A stretch of DNA of 64,000 nucleotides from Streptomyces brevispora (GCF_007829885.1 NZ_VIWW01000001.1:4836001-4900000); one strand, 5' to 3'; shown: positions 16,884 through 26,910, counted from the stretch's first letter. The notes: a model not told the origin generated them from the letters alone. Numbers and translations: made by a program.

Positions 16884-18329
16884 ATGACCTCCACCCACGC
16901 CTTCTGGCTGGCCGGCCGCGAGGCCACCGGCGAGGAAAGCTTCGACGTCACCAACCCCTGGGACGGCCGTCTCGTCGGTACCGTCGGCGTGCCCACCGAG
17001 GCCCAGGTCGAGGAGGCGGTCGCCGCCGCCCACGCCGTGCGCGACGAGTTCGCCGCGACCCCGGCCCACGTCCGCGCCGCCGCGCTCGACCATGTCGCCC
17101 GGCGCCTGACGGAGCGCACCGAGGAGATCGCCCAGCTGATCTCCGCCGAGAACGGCAAGCCCGTCAAGTGGGCGCGCGGCGAAGTCGGCCGTGCCGTCTC
17201 CGTGTTCCGGTTCGCCTCCGAGGAGGCCCGCCGCTTCAACGGCGGCGACGCCCAGCGCCTCGACACCGACCCCGGCGGCACCGGCCGTCTCGGCCTGACC
17301 CGGCGTTTCCCGCGCGGCACGGTCCTCGGCATCGCACCGTTCAACTTCCCGCTGAACCTGAGCGCCCACAAGGTCGCCCCGGCCATCGCCGTCGGTGCCC
17401 CGATCATCCTGAAGCCGGCTCCGGCCACCCCGATCTCGTCGCTCGTCCTGGGCGAGCTGCTGGCCGAGACCGACCTGCCGGCCGGTTCCTGGTCCGTGCT
17501 GACGGTCCCCAACGACCGGATGCCCGCCCTCGTCCAGGACGAGCGGCTGCCCGTGATCTCGTTCACCGGCTCCGCCCCGGTCGGCTACTCGATCATGGAC
17601 TCGGTGCCGCGCAAGCACTGCACCCTGGAGCTCGGCGGCAACGGCGCGGCGGTCGTGCTCGGTGACTACGCGTCCGAGGCGGACCTGGACTGGGCCGCGA
17701 CCCGTATCGCGACCTTCTCCAACTACCAGGGCGGCCAGTCCTGCATCTCGGTGCAGCGCGTCATCGCGGACGCCACGGTCTACGACCGGCTGCTCCCCAA
17801 GATCGTCGCGGCCGTCGAGGCCCAGGTCACCGGTGACCCGTCCGACGCGGCCACCGACGTCGGCCCGCTGGTCAACGAGGACGCCGCCAAGCGCGTCGAG
17901 TCCTGGGTCGACGAGGCCGTCCAGGCCGGCGGCAAGCTGCTCACCGGCGGCAAGCGCGACGGGGCGACCTACGCGCCGACCGTCCTCACCGAGCTCCCCG
18001 ACGGCGTCAGCCTCTCCTGCGAGGAGGTCTTCGGACCGGTGCTCTCGGTACAGAAGGTGGACGGCGAGGCCGAGGCGTTCGCCTCCGTCAACTCCTCCAA
18101 GTACGGCCTCCAGGCCGGCGTGTTCACCCACGACCTGCAGACCGCGTTCCGCGCCCACCGCGCGCTGGAGGTCGGCGGCGTGATCATCGGCGACGTCCCC
18201 TCGTACCGCGCGGACCAGATGCCGTACGGCGGCACCAAGCAGTCCGGCGTCGGCCGGGAGGGTGTCCGGTACGCGATGGACGACTACACCTACGAGCGGG
18301 TCCTGGTCCTCACCGGCCTCGCCCTGTAG
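16884..18329 (+). CDS. Aldehyde dehydrogenase, possibly succinate-semialdehyde dehydrogenase
   Basis: A 481-residue ALDH-superfamily enzyme. The general base is E249 in LELGGNG and the catalytic Cys is C287 in GGQSCIS. The cofactor region is GIAPFNFPLNL followed by GAPIILKPAPATP. Placement after the PucR regulator and near gabT makes succinate semialdehyde to succinate the natural reaction, but the sequence (GGNGAAVV rather than GGNAPFIV) is not the classic GabD and another aldehyde is possible. ATG 16884 follows GAAGGG. It ends at a strong terminator before the convergent subtilase gene. Confidence 0.85.
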   Translation: MTSTHAFWLAGREATGEESFDVTNPWDGRLVGTVGVPTEAQVEEAVAAAHAVRDEFAATPAHVRAAALDHVARRLTERTEEIAQLISAENGKPVKWARGEVGRAVSVFRFASEEARRFNGGDAQRLDTDPGGTGRLGLTRRFPRGTVLGIAPFNFPLNLSAHKVAPAIAVGAPIILKPAPATPISSLVLGELLAETDLPAGSWSVLTVPNDRMPALVQDERLPVISFTGSAPVGYSIMDSVPRKHCTLELGGNGAAVVLGDYASEADLDWAATRIATFSNYQGGQSCISVQRVIADATVYDRLLPKIVAAVEAQVTGDPSDAATDVGPLVNEDAAKRVESWVDEAVQAGGKLLTGGKRDGATYAPTVLTELPDGVSLSCEEVFGPVLSVQKVDGEAEAFASVNSSKYGLQAGVFTHDLQTAFRAHRALEVGGVIIGDVPSYRADQMPYGGTKQSGVGREGVRYAMDDYTYERVLVLTGLAL

Positions 18330-18388
18330 CCCCGCCCCGTCCTCTGCCCGCCCGGACAGCACCGTTCGACCGGCGCGGGACGACCACG

Positions 18389-18427
18389 CAGCAGCCCCGG
18401 CAGGCGAACCGCTTGCCGGGGCTGCTG
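18389..18427. terminator. Bidirectional terminator between aldehyde dehydrogenase and subtilase
   Basis: CAGCAGCCCCGGCA (18389-18402) pairs perfectly with TGCCGGGGCTGCTG (18414-18427), a 14-bp stem with an 11-nt loop. It lies in the short gap between convergent genes and is symmetric, so it can end transcription from both sides. Confidence 0.8.
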
Positions 18428-18537
18428 TCTGCACCGGCCCCCGCCGGACCCCGCCGTGCCCCGGTGATCACGGCGGGGACAGCACGTGGCCGGGCGGACC
18501 ATCCGCTGCGGGTGGTCCGACCGGCCTCACCGCGTGG

Positions 18538-21500
18538 CTACCGGACGTCGTAGGCGCGGGTGATGGTCTGGGTGACCGCGTTGCCCTTGGCGTCGGTGAG
18601 GGTGGCCTTCGTCATGACCTGCTTGCCGGCGGCACCGGTGTGGTCGAGGACGGCCGTCCACGTGCCGTTCCGCTGCTCGGTCGGCGCCTGGGTCCAGGTG
18701 GCGCCGCCGTCGTAGGAGTAGGACAGCGAGGCGGCCTTGACCGCGCCCGGGGTGTACCCGGCATGCCCCTCGACCGACAGGCCGACCCTGATGCCGCTCT
18801 TCGCCGGCAGCGTGTTCATGCCGTCGACCGGCACGTCGTACCTCGGGAAGAGGATCGGCAGGCCGCGCGAGTAGACGTCCGGCTCCCGGTGGGAGCGGAA
18901 GCTCCACACGGTGGTGACGGCGGTGGAGCGCAGCCAGTTGCGGTCCGACGTGTCGATCTTCTCCAGGTTCTGGGTGAGTTCGTACGCGGAGTCCTCGTCC
19001 GGCACCTGGAACACGTCGTAGGGATAGGCGCTGGTGGCGATCTGCTCACCGTTGCGCTTCAGTGCCAGGTTGCCGAGGTCACCGAACGACCCGCCGTAGG
19101 ACCAGTGGTCGCCGGAGCCGTCGACCCAGAGCGCGTTCTGGAAGCCGATCAGGTCGCCCTGCCGTTCGGCGGCCAGCACCGGCTTGCCCTCGGCGTCCCG
19201 GGGGGCGGCCGGGCTCAGAGGGCCGCCGTACCACTCCTCGGTGCTCCGCTGCCCCGCCCGGTAGATGCGCTCTTGATCACCCATGAACGCGGCGAACGGG
19301 AAGCTGGTCATCGCGCCGTGGTACCAGGCGTCCTCGCCGGTCGTGTAGTACGCGGTGCGGGTGGTGGGCACATGCACCTGGCCGAACGGGCTGACGGCGA
19401 TGTAGGAGTCGCTGTTCCCGGAGGGGCGGATGAACATGGCGTCGATGTAATCGCCTTCCTTGCCCATGGCCTTCCACGTCTCGTCGACCTTGGCCAGCCG
19501 GGAGTCCTTCGGCCTGTAGACCTGGTCGGAGTGCAGCGGGCCCCGGGTCGGGAACGACAGGTTGTAGACGTAGGGCGAACCGCCCTCGGAGCCGGTCGCA
19601 CGCCAGGTGGGCCGGAACTCGAAGGTGCCGTCCTTGGCACGTCCGTCGACATCCGCGTAGAACTTCTGGACGGCGCTGCCGGACAGCAGCGATCCTGAGA
19701 TCAGCCAGGTGTCGTCCCAGGTGCGGGAGTAGCTGAGTACGGTGTTGTTCACCTTCGAGGGACGGTCGGTGTGCAGGCTCAGCCGGTGGGCCTTGCGGGC
19801 GTCCAGGACGACGGTGGTGTCACGGGTGATCCGAAGCTGCGGCTGCGCCAGGTAGCTGACCGACTCGGGCGCGTTGTCCGCGCCGTACGTCGCCACGAAA
19901 CTGCTCAGGGAGTAATCGCCCGGTCGGACCCGGTACATCTGGTCGTTCGAACCCGAGTTGTTGCGGTGCTCGCCCGTGTTGGTGTCGAGGCTGACGAGGT
20001 CCAGGGAGGAGGGGGCCACCGCGGACTTGCCGTTCCGGTCGATGACCTTGACCCGGAGCGTGACCGTCTCGGCCTGGACGTAGAGCGTGACCGGCACGGA
20101 GACGTGCACACCACCGCCCGTGGCCAGGATCCGGCCGGTGACGCCACCGTACTGGCCGTCCTTCAGGCGGGCGGTGGGGTCGATCCGCAGCGGCACCTGA
20201 GCGGTGGCGCCCGCGGGGATTGTCACCTTGCCCTGGTCCGGCTTGATGACACCCGAGGCGACATCGCTGCCGTCGTTGCCGTGCACACCGCTGACCTTCA
20301 GGTTCAGGGTGACGGCGCTGTCGCCGGTGTTGGTGAACGGCACCTGCACGGTGGTGCGGTCCGAGGTGTCCTGCGGCCAGTTGTAGCTGCCGGCCTGGAC
20401 GGCGGGTGCGGAGACCACCTTCTGGTTCACCGCACCGAACACGTCGAGGACCCCGCCGCCGGTCTGGTCGGCGCCACCGACCTTGCCGCCGGTGCGGGCG
20501 GAGGAGACAAGGGCCGCCTTGATCTGCTGCGCGGTCCAGTCCGGGTGTGCCTGGCGGGCGACGGCCGCGGCGCCCGCGACATGCGGCGTGGCCATCGAGG
20601 TACCGGACATCGTCCGGTACGCGTAGACGCCGCGTCCGCCCGCGCTGGCCGCCGAGATGTCGACGCCGGGGGCGGCGATCTCGGGCTTGAGGGTGTGGGT
20701 GACGGCCACGGGACCGCGGCTGGAGAACTGCGCGGTGGTGTCGTCGCGGTCGACGGCTCCGACGGTCAGCACGCCGGGCACGCAGCCGGGCGAGGAGACG
20801 GTCTCGGTGTTCGAGCCGGCGTTGCCGGCGGCGATGACGAACAGCGTGTGGGTGTTCTTCGAAAGCTGCTCCGTGGCCTGGGCCATCGGGTCGTTGCAGT
20901 TGCCGATGGTGGGGTTGCCCAGGCTCATGGAGACGACATCGGCCTTCTGGTCGACGGCCCACTGCATGCCCGCGATGATCCAGGAGTCCAGGCCGTAGCC
21001 CTGGTCGTTGAGGACCTTGCCGATGAGCAGCGAGGCGCCGGGGGCGACGCCCTTCTTGCGGCCGTCACTGGCCGCTCCGGAGCCGCCGACCGTGGACGCG
21101 GTGTGGGTGCCGTGGCCCACCCGGTCGTCGGTGTTCTTGGAGTCCGTGAAGTTCTCGGACCCGGCGACCCGGTTCACCAGGTCCGGGTGCTCGGCGTCCA
21201 CGCCCGTGTCCAGCACGGCGACCTTGGTGCCCTTGCCGTCGTACCCGGCCGCCCAGGCCTCCGGCGCGTGCACCTGCGCGGTGGACCGGTCCAGGGTGGC
21301 CTCGGCCTTGCCGTCCAGCCACAGCTTCTTCAGCGTGGAGGCGGAACGTGAGTGGGCGTCGGTGACGTCCTGCCAGAAGGCGGCGGCGGTGTCCTTGCCT
21401 GCCTTGAGCGCGACGCCGTCCACGGCCGGCAGGCTCAGGCCCCGCTCGGAACCGCGAGGGGCCGCCGGCGCGCTCTCGGCAACGTTCACGCTCTTCTGAT

Positions 21501-21927
21501 ACGTGGCGATGAGCGGCAGCGTGTCCGTGTGCGCGTCGTCGTATCCCTGGCGGATGAGCCCGGTGACGTTGAACAGCTGCTCGTCGACCTTGCCCTCGGC
21601 GACAGCCCGGGAGGCGGCCTCGGGGTAGACGTAGAGGTCCTTGCCCATCTGACGGGTCTGGATCATCGGCTGCGTGCCGTCCTCACGGGGCAGCACGGCC
21701 GCAGAGCTGTGACCGGACGGGTCCGTGGTCACCATCACCTTGTCGCCGGTGACCAGGGTGACCGTTGCCTGCTTGCCGGCCTTTGCCGTGGCTTCGCTGC
21801 CGACGAGGGGTCTCTTCCCCGAGGCGCGGCCAGGCGGCGCGTCCGCCGCGCCGGAAGGCGCGACCGCGGTGACGGCCAGGGCTGCGGCGGTTGCCGCGCC
21901 CAGGGCTATGCGCGATATGGAGCGCAT
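18538..21927 (-). CDS. Secreted subtilisin-like serine protease (S8 family)
   Basis: A 1129-residue secreted protease. It has a signal peptide (about residues 1-29, ending SGAADA), a propeptide-like region to about 220, and an S8 catalytic domain with Asp240 (VAVLDTGVD), His272 (GHGTHTAS), the oxyanion Asn in IAAGNAGS, and Ser444 (GTSMATPHVAG). A long C-terminal part of about 600 residues is rich in beta-type sequence and probably forms accessory or substrate-binding domains. The start at 21927 has GGGGAG five nt upstream and begins a proper signal sequence (MRSISRIALGAA); the frame is open further upstream but without one. The TrmB/LuxR regulator upstream on the same strand is the likely controller. 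Confidence 0.93.
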   Translation of the reverse strand: MRSISRIALGAATAAALAVTAVAPSGAADAPPGRASGKRPLVGSEATAKAGKQATVTLVTGDKVMVTTDPSGHSSAAVLPREDGTQPMIQTRQMGKDLYVYPEAASRAVAEGKVDEQLFNVTGLIRQGYDDAHTDTLPLIATYQKSVNVAESAPAAPRGSERGLSLPAVDGVALKAGKDTAAAFWQDVTDAHSRSASTLKKLWLDGKAEATLDRSTAQVHAPEAWAAGYDGKGTKVAVLDTGVDAEHPDLVNRVAGSENFTDSKNTDDRVGHGTHTASTVGGSGAASDGRKKGVAPGASLLIGKVLNDQGYGLDSWIIAGMQWAVDQKADVVSMSLGNPTIGNCNDPMAQATEQLSKNTHTLFVIAAGNAGSNTETVSSPGCVPGVLTVGAVDRDDTTAQFSSRGPVAVTHTLKPEIAAPGVDISAASAGGRGVYAYRTMSGTSMATPHVAGAAAVARQAHPDWTAQQIKAALVSSARTGGKVGGADQTGGGVLDVFGAVNQKVVSAPAVQAGSYNWPQDTSDRTTVQVPFTNTGDSAVTLNLKVSGVHGNDGSDVASGVIKPDQGKVTIPAGATAQVPLRIDPTARLKDGQYGGVTGRILATGGGVHVSVPVTLYVQAETVTLRVKVIDRNGKSAVAPSSLDLVSLDTNTGEHRNNSGSNDQMYRVRPGDYSLSSFVATYGADNAPESVSYLAQPQLRITRDTTVVLDARKAHRLSLHTDRPSKVNNTVLSYSRTWDDTWLISGSLLSGSAVQKFYADVDGRAKDGTFEFRPTWRATGSEGGSPYVYNLSFPTRGPLHSDQVYRPKDSRLAKVDETWKAMGKEGDYIDAMFIRPSGNSDSYIAVSPFGQVHVPTTRTAYYTTGEDAWYHGAMTSFPFAAFMGDQERIYRAGQRSTEEWYGGPLSPAAPRDAEGKPVLAAERQGDLIGFQNALWVDGSGDHWSYGGSFGDLGNLALKRNGEQIATSAYPYDVFQVPDEDSAYELTQNLEKIDTSDRNWLRSTAVTTVWSFRSHREPDVYSRGLPILFPRYDVPVDGMNTLPAKSGIRVGLSVEGHAGYTPGAVKAASLSYSYDGGATWTQAPTEQRNGTWTAVLDHTGAAGKQVMTKATLTDAKGNAVTQTITRAYDVR

Positions 21928-22245
21928 GAATCTCCCCACTTGATATCGGGAACATTTCGTACTGCCGCCGCAGCCTGGCAGACATGTGGCGGCCATGGGG
22001 ATGCCGTGAGTGACGGGTTTCCCGCATGTCGGATTTCCGTCAGGCGGCCCCAACTCATCGCCGAACTCCTGACCGGCAGCAGGCTCCGGCCTCCTCAAGT
22101 GCTTCCGGACACACCGATTCCCGCGGATCCGCGCGGGACCGGACCCACAGCCGGGGAAGCGGATCGCAAGCTCATGACCGAGGTGCCGATCCGGCCGTGA
22201 CCACCAACAGGCGCAGACCACTTGGCCCTCACGTCCGGGACGAGG
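21928..22245. promoter_or_regulatory. Intergenic leader of the subtilase gene
   Basis: This 318-nt gap between the regulator stop and the subtilase start contains no supportable gene. It includes the inverted half-sites GACATGTGG (21981-21989) and CCGCATGTC (22022-22030), one mismatch apart and spaced by 32 nt. They lie 55-105 nt before the subtilase start and are possible regulator contacts. I could not fix a -10/-35 pair. Confidence 0.35.
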
Positions 22246-23274
22246 TCAGAGCCAGTCCGCGCGAGCGGCGTGCCAGCCCAGCTGCAGGCGCGAGTCCGCT
22301 CCGGCCAGGTCCATCAGACGGCGGGTCCGTCGCTCCACCGTGCGTACGGAGAGCCCGAGCTGAGAGGCCGCCCGCCGGTCGGAGATCCCTGCCAGCAGCA
22401 GGGTGAGGACCTCCAGTTCGCCCTCGGTCGGCCGCTGATCGGCCTTCGCCTTCGCCTGCACACCCGTGGTGGTGGCGTACAGCGGCCTGGCCTGGGCCCA
22501 TTCCTTCTCGAAGAGATGGACCAGGGCCGTCAGCAGTCCGCTGCGGTGCACCACGATGGCGCTCGGCTCACCGCCGGAGTCCGTCATGTCCAGGGGCACC
22601 ATGGCGCGCTCCCGGTCCGACACGACCATCTTCAGCGGCAACGACTCGACCAGACGGAGTTTGAGGCCGGCCGTGATGGCCGCCCTCATGTCCCCTGCCA
22701 CATCGGGCACGTCGAGGTAGTTCTTGGCAGCCACGACCCGGAAGTCGACTCCGTGGTCCAGCGCGAAACTCTCCGAGGCGTCGGCAGCCTCGCGCGGCAC
22801 CGCGATGGGCTCGCCGACGAGGAAGACGAGGAGCTCCCACTGAGCGCCGCGCTGCAGTTGGTGGAACCGGTGGGCGACCTGCTCCACGCCCACGACCACC
22901 TCCATGACGCTGCCCGCGGGGTGCGCGGCGGTGGTGCGGTACTGCTCGGTCAGCATCGAGAACGCGGTCTCGGCCCGGTGCAGTGCGTTGCGCTGCTCGA
23001 CGAGGAACGGAGCCAGAGCCACGGAGGGGGGTGTGAGCCGGTAGCGGGCGGGCTGGGGGCCGGCCCCGCTGTCGGCCGGGTCGGTCACCCGGCTCCCGGT
23101 CTCGGCGGCGATCGCCACCAGGCCGCGCGCCGCCAGGTCGAGCAGGACACGGGTGGTCTCGGCCTCTTCGAGTCCGGTCTGCCGGACGAGTTCCTGCGCC
23201 GATGCCGTCGGGTGGGCCAGCAGCGTGGTGTAGACGGCCTCTTCGGCCGGGCCCAATCCCAATGCCTGCAGCAT
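22246..23274 (-). CDS. TrmB-like/LuxR-type transcriptional regulator
   Basis: A 342-residue regulator. It has an N-terminal winged helix of TrmB type (about residues 1-70; EEAVYTTLLAHPTASAQELV), a middle ligand or sensor region, and a C-terminal LuxR-type helix-turn-helix (about 280-335; ELEVLTLLLAGISDRRAA then LGLSVRTVERRTRRL). There is no receiver domain, so no phosphorelay input is visible. Streptomyces genomes carry many such regulators beside secreted subtilases. The gene precedes the subtilase on the same strand, which fits activation of protease expression. The start at 23274 has GGGAG about seven nt upstream; the frame extends to 23400 without a better site. Confidence 0.87.
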   Translation of the reverse strand: MLQALGLGPAEEAVYTTLLAHPTASAQELVRQTGLEEAETTRVLLDLAARGLVAIAAETGSRVTDPADSGAGPQPARYRLTPPSVALAPFLVEQRNALHRAETAFSMLTEQYRTTAAHPAGSVMEVVVGVEQVAHRFHQLQRGAQWELLVFLVGEPIAVPREAADASESFALDHGVDFRVVAAKNYLDVPDVAGDMRAAITAGLKLRLVESLPLKMVVSDRERAMVPLDMTDSGGEPSAIVVHRSGLLTALVHLFEKEWAQARPLYATTTGVQAKAKADQRPTEGELEVLTLLLAGISDRRAASQLGLSVRTVERRTRRLMDLAGADSRLQLGWHAARADWL

Positions 23275-23507
23275 CCGGCTCTCCCTCGGGCGGCCACCGC
23301 ACGGAGCCTTGGCGCAGCCCGGCTGGACCGATCGGATTCTTCTCGGCCGAACCCTATCCCGCTGATCCGCCGGCCACGCCTGAGCGGCGGGCGCTGCCAC
23401 CGAACCGGTGGGTCGTCGCGCGGGGCACCTCGTCCGGCGGGGCGCGGCTCACCCATGCCCGGGCCTGCCTAACGTACGGGGAGCACACCGTCGGCTCCGG
23501 AGGTCCC

Positions 23508-24629
23508 GTGCCCCGTAAACATTCGAAGAGACTCGTACGTACCTTCGAGGCCATCGAACCGCCACCCAATGTCGAAGTGATGCTCGGCGTCGTGTCGGTG
23601 ACCTTGTTGATGGAGCTCCTCGGTGCGCTGTCCGAGTCCCCGGTGTGGCTTCTCGGGCTCCTGGTGTTCCTGCCGGGTGCGGCGTCCGCGCTGTGCAGCA
23701 CGCGCCAGACGTTGTTCGTGTCCGCATGGACCACGATCGTGGTCGCCGTCACCGTGCTGGTCCGGCACGGTGACGGGCGGTCGTGGCTCGACAGGCTCCT
23801 GATGATGCTGCTCACCCTCGCCCTGGGCATGACTGCCGTCTACGCCTGCAACCGCCGTATCCGACGCGAGACCGAGATGCTGCGGCTGCGTTCCACCGCC
23901 GCGGCCATGCAGCGCCACATCCTGCGCCCGTTGCCTCTGCTCACCGACGACGTCCTGGTCGACGGCGTGTACGAGCCGGTACAGGAGGACCGGCTCATCG
24001 GCGGCGACATCTACGACGTCGTCGTGTCACCGTGGGGAACCCGCGTGCTGATCGGCGATGTCCAGGGCAAGGGCCTGCCCGCGGTCGGCGCCGCGTTCGC
24101 CGTCATCGGCGCCTTCCGGGAAGCGGCCCACCGGGAGCCCACCCTGACCGCGCTCGTCGACGCCCTCGACGCCTCGGTCGTGCGGCACAACTCCTATGCC
24201 GTGCAGACCGGCGACGACGAACGCTTCGTCACGGCGCTCATCGTCAACATCGACGCGCAGAACGAGGTGCAGGTCATCAACTGTGGTCACATCGCGCCAC
24301 AGTTGCTGCACGACGACACCGTCATCACACCGGAACTCAAGTCCGGTGTCCCCCTCGGTCTCGCCGAACTCGCCGCCGAACCCACGACGGTCGACTGGTT
24401 CACCTTCCCACCCGGTTCGACGCTCATGCTGACCACCGACGGGCTCACCGAGACCCGCGACGCCGACGGCACCTTCTACCCGGTCACCGAACGCCTCACC
24501 CGGCGCGACTCGTTCTCCGCACGCAATCTGCCGCAGGCCCTCTACGACGACGCGCGCGCCTTCGCCGGGGAGAGCAGCCAGCACGACGACGTCGCGATCC
24601 TGTCCGTCCGGCGGTCACCGTACCGCTGA
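23508..24629 (+). CDS. Membrane PP2C-type (SpoIIE-domain) serine phosphatase
   Basis: A 373-residue protein with three or four N-terminal membrane segments (about residues 23-120) and a C-terminal SpoIIE/PP2C phosphatase domain (about 140-370). Metal-binding signatures are visible: IGGDIYDVV, LIGDVQGKGLPA, LMLTTDGLTE and the terminal SSQHDDVAIL. Such phosphatases usually act on anti-sigma-factor antagonists in partner-switching pathways; no partner kinase or antagonist is nearby. GTG 23508 is chosen for GGAGGT at 23499-23504, although the spacing is short. It is divergent from the LuxR-type regulator across 233 nt. Confidence 0.87.
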   Translation: MPRKHSKRLVRTFEAIEPPPNVEVMLGVVSVTLLMELLGALSESPVWLLGLLVFLPGAASALCSTRQTLFVSAWTTIVVAVTVLVRHGDGRSWLDRLLMMLLTLALGMTAVYACNRRIRRETEMLRLRSTAAAMQRHILRPLPLLTDDVLVDGVYEPVQEDRLIGGDIYDVVVSPWGTRVLIGDVQGKGLPAVGAAFAVIGAFREAAHREPTLTALVDALDASVVRHNSYAVQTGDDERFVTALIVNIDAQNEVQVINCGHIAPQLLHDDTVITPELKSGVPLGLAELAAEPTTVDWFTFPPGSTLMLTTDGLTETRDADGTFYPVTERLTRRDSFSARNLPQALYDDARAFAGESSQHDDVAILSVRRSPYR

Positions 24630-24928
24630 CACGATTGCGGCGCGGGCCGAAGGCCGAAGGCGTGTACGGGCCGGAGCGGAACCAGCCGGCCAAAGGCGCT
24701 GACCGGATCCCGTCGCACGGCGGTTCCGGACGTTCCGGCATTCCGCCAGCCGTGCCGGTCACTGGAGTGGCGGCCGACCCGATCGGCGTCCCGCGGATGG
24801 TGGCGCCCCCAGGAATCGGGTACATACGGACGAGTAGAGCCGGTGGATACGCGTCGGCGGCCCGTACCCGGACCGCCCCTGAATCCGCCGGAACCACCCA
24901 CCCGACGAAGCGGCGAGGTGAGCTCCTC
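24630..24928. other. Intergenic region before the acyl-CoA dehydrogenase
   Basis: This 299-nt stretch has no supportable gene. The acyl-CoA dehydrogenase frame is open through it, but the ribosome site and family alignment favour the start at 24929. I saw no strong hairpin and only weak promoter-like sequence (TACATA near 24831). Confidence 0.4.
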
Positions 24929-26890
24929 ATGTCCGCACCATCCGCACAACGGCCATCCGCACCACAGCACACGCCCAAGGTCTCCGAGCGTGAAGCGCGC
25001 CAAGTGGCCGAGGACGCGCGTGAACGGGACTGGCACAAACCCAGTTTCGCCAAGGAACTCTTCCTGGGCCGCTTCCGCCTGGACCTGATCCATCCGCATC
25101 CGCTGCCCGCGGGTGAGGACGTCCGGCGCGGCGAGGAGTTCCTTGCCCGGATGCGCGAGTTCTGCGAGACCAGGATCGACGGGGCCCTGATCGAGCGCGA
25201 GGCCAGGATCCCCGACGAGGTGGTCAACGGCCTCAAGGAACTCGGCGCGCTCGGCATGAAGATCGACGTGAAGTACGGCGGTCTGGGCCTGACCCAGGTC
25301 TACTACAACAAGGCCCTCGCCCTGGTCGGTTCCGCCAGCCCGGCGATCGGCGCCCTCCTCTCCGCCCACCAGTCCATCGGCGTGCCCCAGCCGCTGAAGA
25401 TCTTCGGCAGCCAGGAGCAGAAGGACACCTTCCTGCCCCGGCTGGCCCGTACCGACATCTCGGCGTTCCTCCTCACCGAACCGGACGTCGGCTCCGACCC
25501 GGCACGCCTGGCCACCTCCGCCGTCCCGGACGGCACCGACTACGTGCTCGACGGGGTGAAGCTGTGGACGACCAACGGGGTCGTCGCCGACCTGCTCGTC
25601 GTCATGGCGCGCGTCCCGAAGTCGGAGGGCCACCAGGGCGGCATCACGGCCTTCGTGGTCGAGGCCGACGCCCCGGGCATCACCGTGGAGAACCGCAACG
25701 CCTTCATGGGACTGCGCGGTCTGGAGAACGGTGTCACCCGCTTCCACCGGGTCCGCGTCCCCGCCGCGAACCGAATCGGGCCGGAGGGCGCCGGGCTCAA
25801 GATCGCCCTCACCACCCTCAACACCGGCCGGCTCTCGCTGCCCGCCATGTGCGTCGGCTCCGGGAAATGGTGTCTGAAGATCGCCCGCGAGTGGTCGGCG
25901 GTCCGCGAGCAGTGGGGCAGGCCGGTCGCCCGGCACGAGGCCGTCGGCTCGAAGATCTCCTTCATCGCCGCGACCACCTTCGCCCTCGAAGCGGTCGTCG
26001 ACCTCGCCTCCCAGATGGCCGACGAGAACCGCAACGACATCCGGATCGAAGCCGCGCTCGCCAAGCTGCTGGGCTCCGAAATGGGCTGCCTGATGGCCGA
26101 CGAACTCGTCCAGATCCGCGGCGGCCGGGGCTTCGAGACAGCGGACTCCCTCGCCGCCCGCGGTGAACGGGCCGTCCCCGCCGAGCAGATGCTCCGCGAC
26201 ATGCGCATCAACCGGATCTTCGAGGGTTCGACGGAGATCATGCATCTGCTGATCGCCCGTGAGGCGGTCGACGCCCATCTGAAGGTCGCCGGGGACATCA
26301 TCGACCCCGACAAGCCGCTCTCCGCCAAGGCCCGGGCCGGCGCCAACGCCGCCGGGTTCTACGCCCGGTGGCTGCCCAAGCTCGTCGCCGGACCCGGACA
26401 GCTGCCGGGCACCTACGGGGAGTTCCACCCCGCGGGCCACACCGATCTGTCCGGCCATCTGCGCTACGTCGAACGCTCCTCCCGCAAGCTGGCGCGCTCC
26501 ACCTTCTACGCCATGTCGCGCTGGCAGGGCCGGATGGAGACCAAGCAGGGCTTCCTCGGCCGGATCGTCGACATCGGCGCGGAACTCTTCGCGATGAGCG
26601 CGGCCTGTGTCCGGGCCGAACTCATGCGCACCGGCGACGACCACGGCCGCGAGGCCTACCAACTCGCCGACGCCTTCTGCCGGCAGTCCCGGGTCCGGGT
26701 CGAGGAACTCTTCACCCGGCTGTGGTCCAACACCGACGACCTGGACCGGCGCGTGGTCGACGGCGTCCTGTCGGGCACCTACACCTGGCTGGAGGAGGGG
26801 ATCGTCGACCCGAGCGGCGAGGGCCCGTGGATCGCCGACGCCACCCCCGGCCCCTCCACCCGGGAGAACGTGCACCGGCCGATCCGCTGA
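24929..26890 (+). CDS. Acyl-CoA dehydrogenase family flavoprotein, long form
   Basis: A 653-residue flavoprotein of fatty-acid or branched acyl-CoA oxidation. The acyl-CoA dehydrogenase core runs from about residue 60 to 450: FLLTEPDVGSDPARL binds FAD, and IRGGRGFETADSL plus NRIFEGSTEIMH form the C-terminal helical domain, where the catalytic base is expected. A further C-terminal region of about 190 residues makes it longer than the typical 380-400-residue enzyme, like the long forms common in actinobacteria. ATG 24929 has GAGGTGA at 24915-24921. It is followed by a strong terminator. The chain-length preference is unknown. Confidence 0.88.
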   Translation: MSAPSAQRPSAPQHTPKVSEREARQVAEDARERDWHKPSFAKELFLGRFRLDLIHPHPLPAGEDVRRGEEFLARMREFCETRIDGALIEREARIPDEVVNGLKELGALGMKIDVKYGGLGLTQVYYNKALALVGSASPAIGALLSAHQSIGVPQPLKIFGSQEQKDTFLPRLARTDISAFLLTEPDVGSDPARLATSAVPDGTDYVLDGVKLWTTNGVVADLLVVMARVPKSEGHQGGITAFVVEADAPGITVENRNAFMGLRGLENGVTRFHRVRVPAANRIGPEGAGLKIALTTLNTGRLSLPAMCVGSGKWCLKIAREWSAVREQWGRPVARHEAVGSKISFIAATTFALEAVVDLASQMADENRNDIRIEAALAKLLGSEMGCLMADELVQIRGGRGFETADSLAARGERAVPAEQMLRDMRINRIFEGSTEIMHLLIAREAVDAHLKVAGDIIDPDKPLSAKARAGANAAGFYARWLPKLVAGPGQLPGTYGEFHPAGHTDLSGHLRYVERSSRKLARSTFYAMSRWQGRMETKQGFLGRIVDIGAELFAMSAACVRAELMRTGDDHGREAYQLADAFCRQSRVRVEELFTRLWSNTDDLDRRVVDGVLSGTYTWLEEGIVDPSGEGPWIADATPGPSTRENVHRPIR

Positions 26891-26910
26891 GCCGCTGACG
26901 CCGGACCCGG

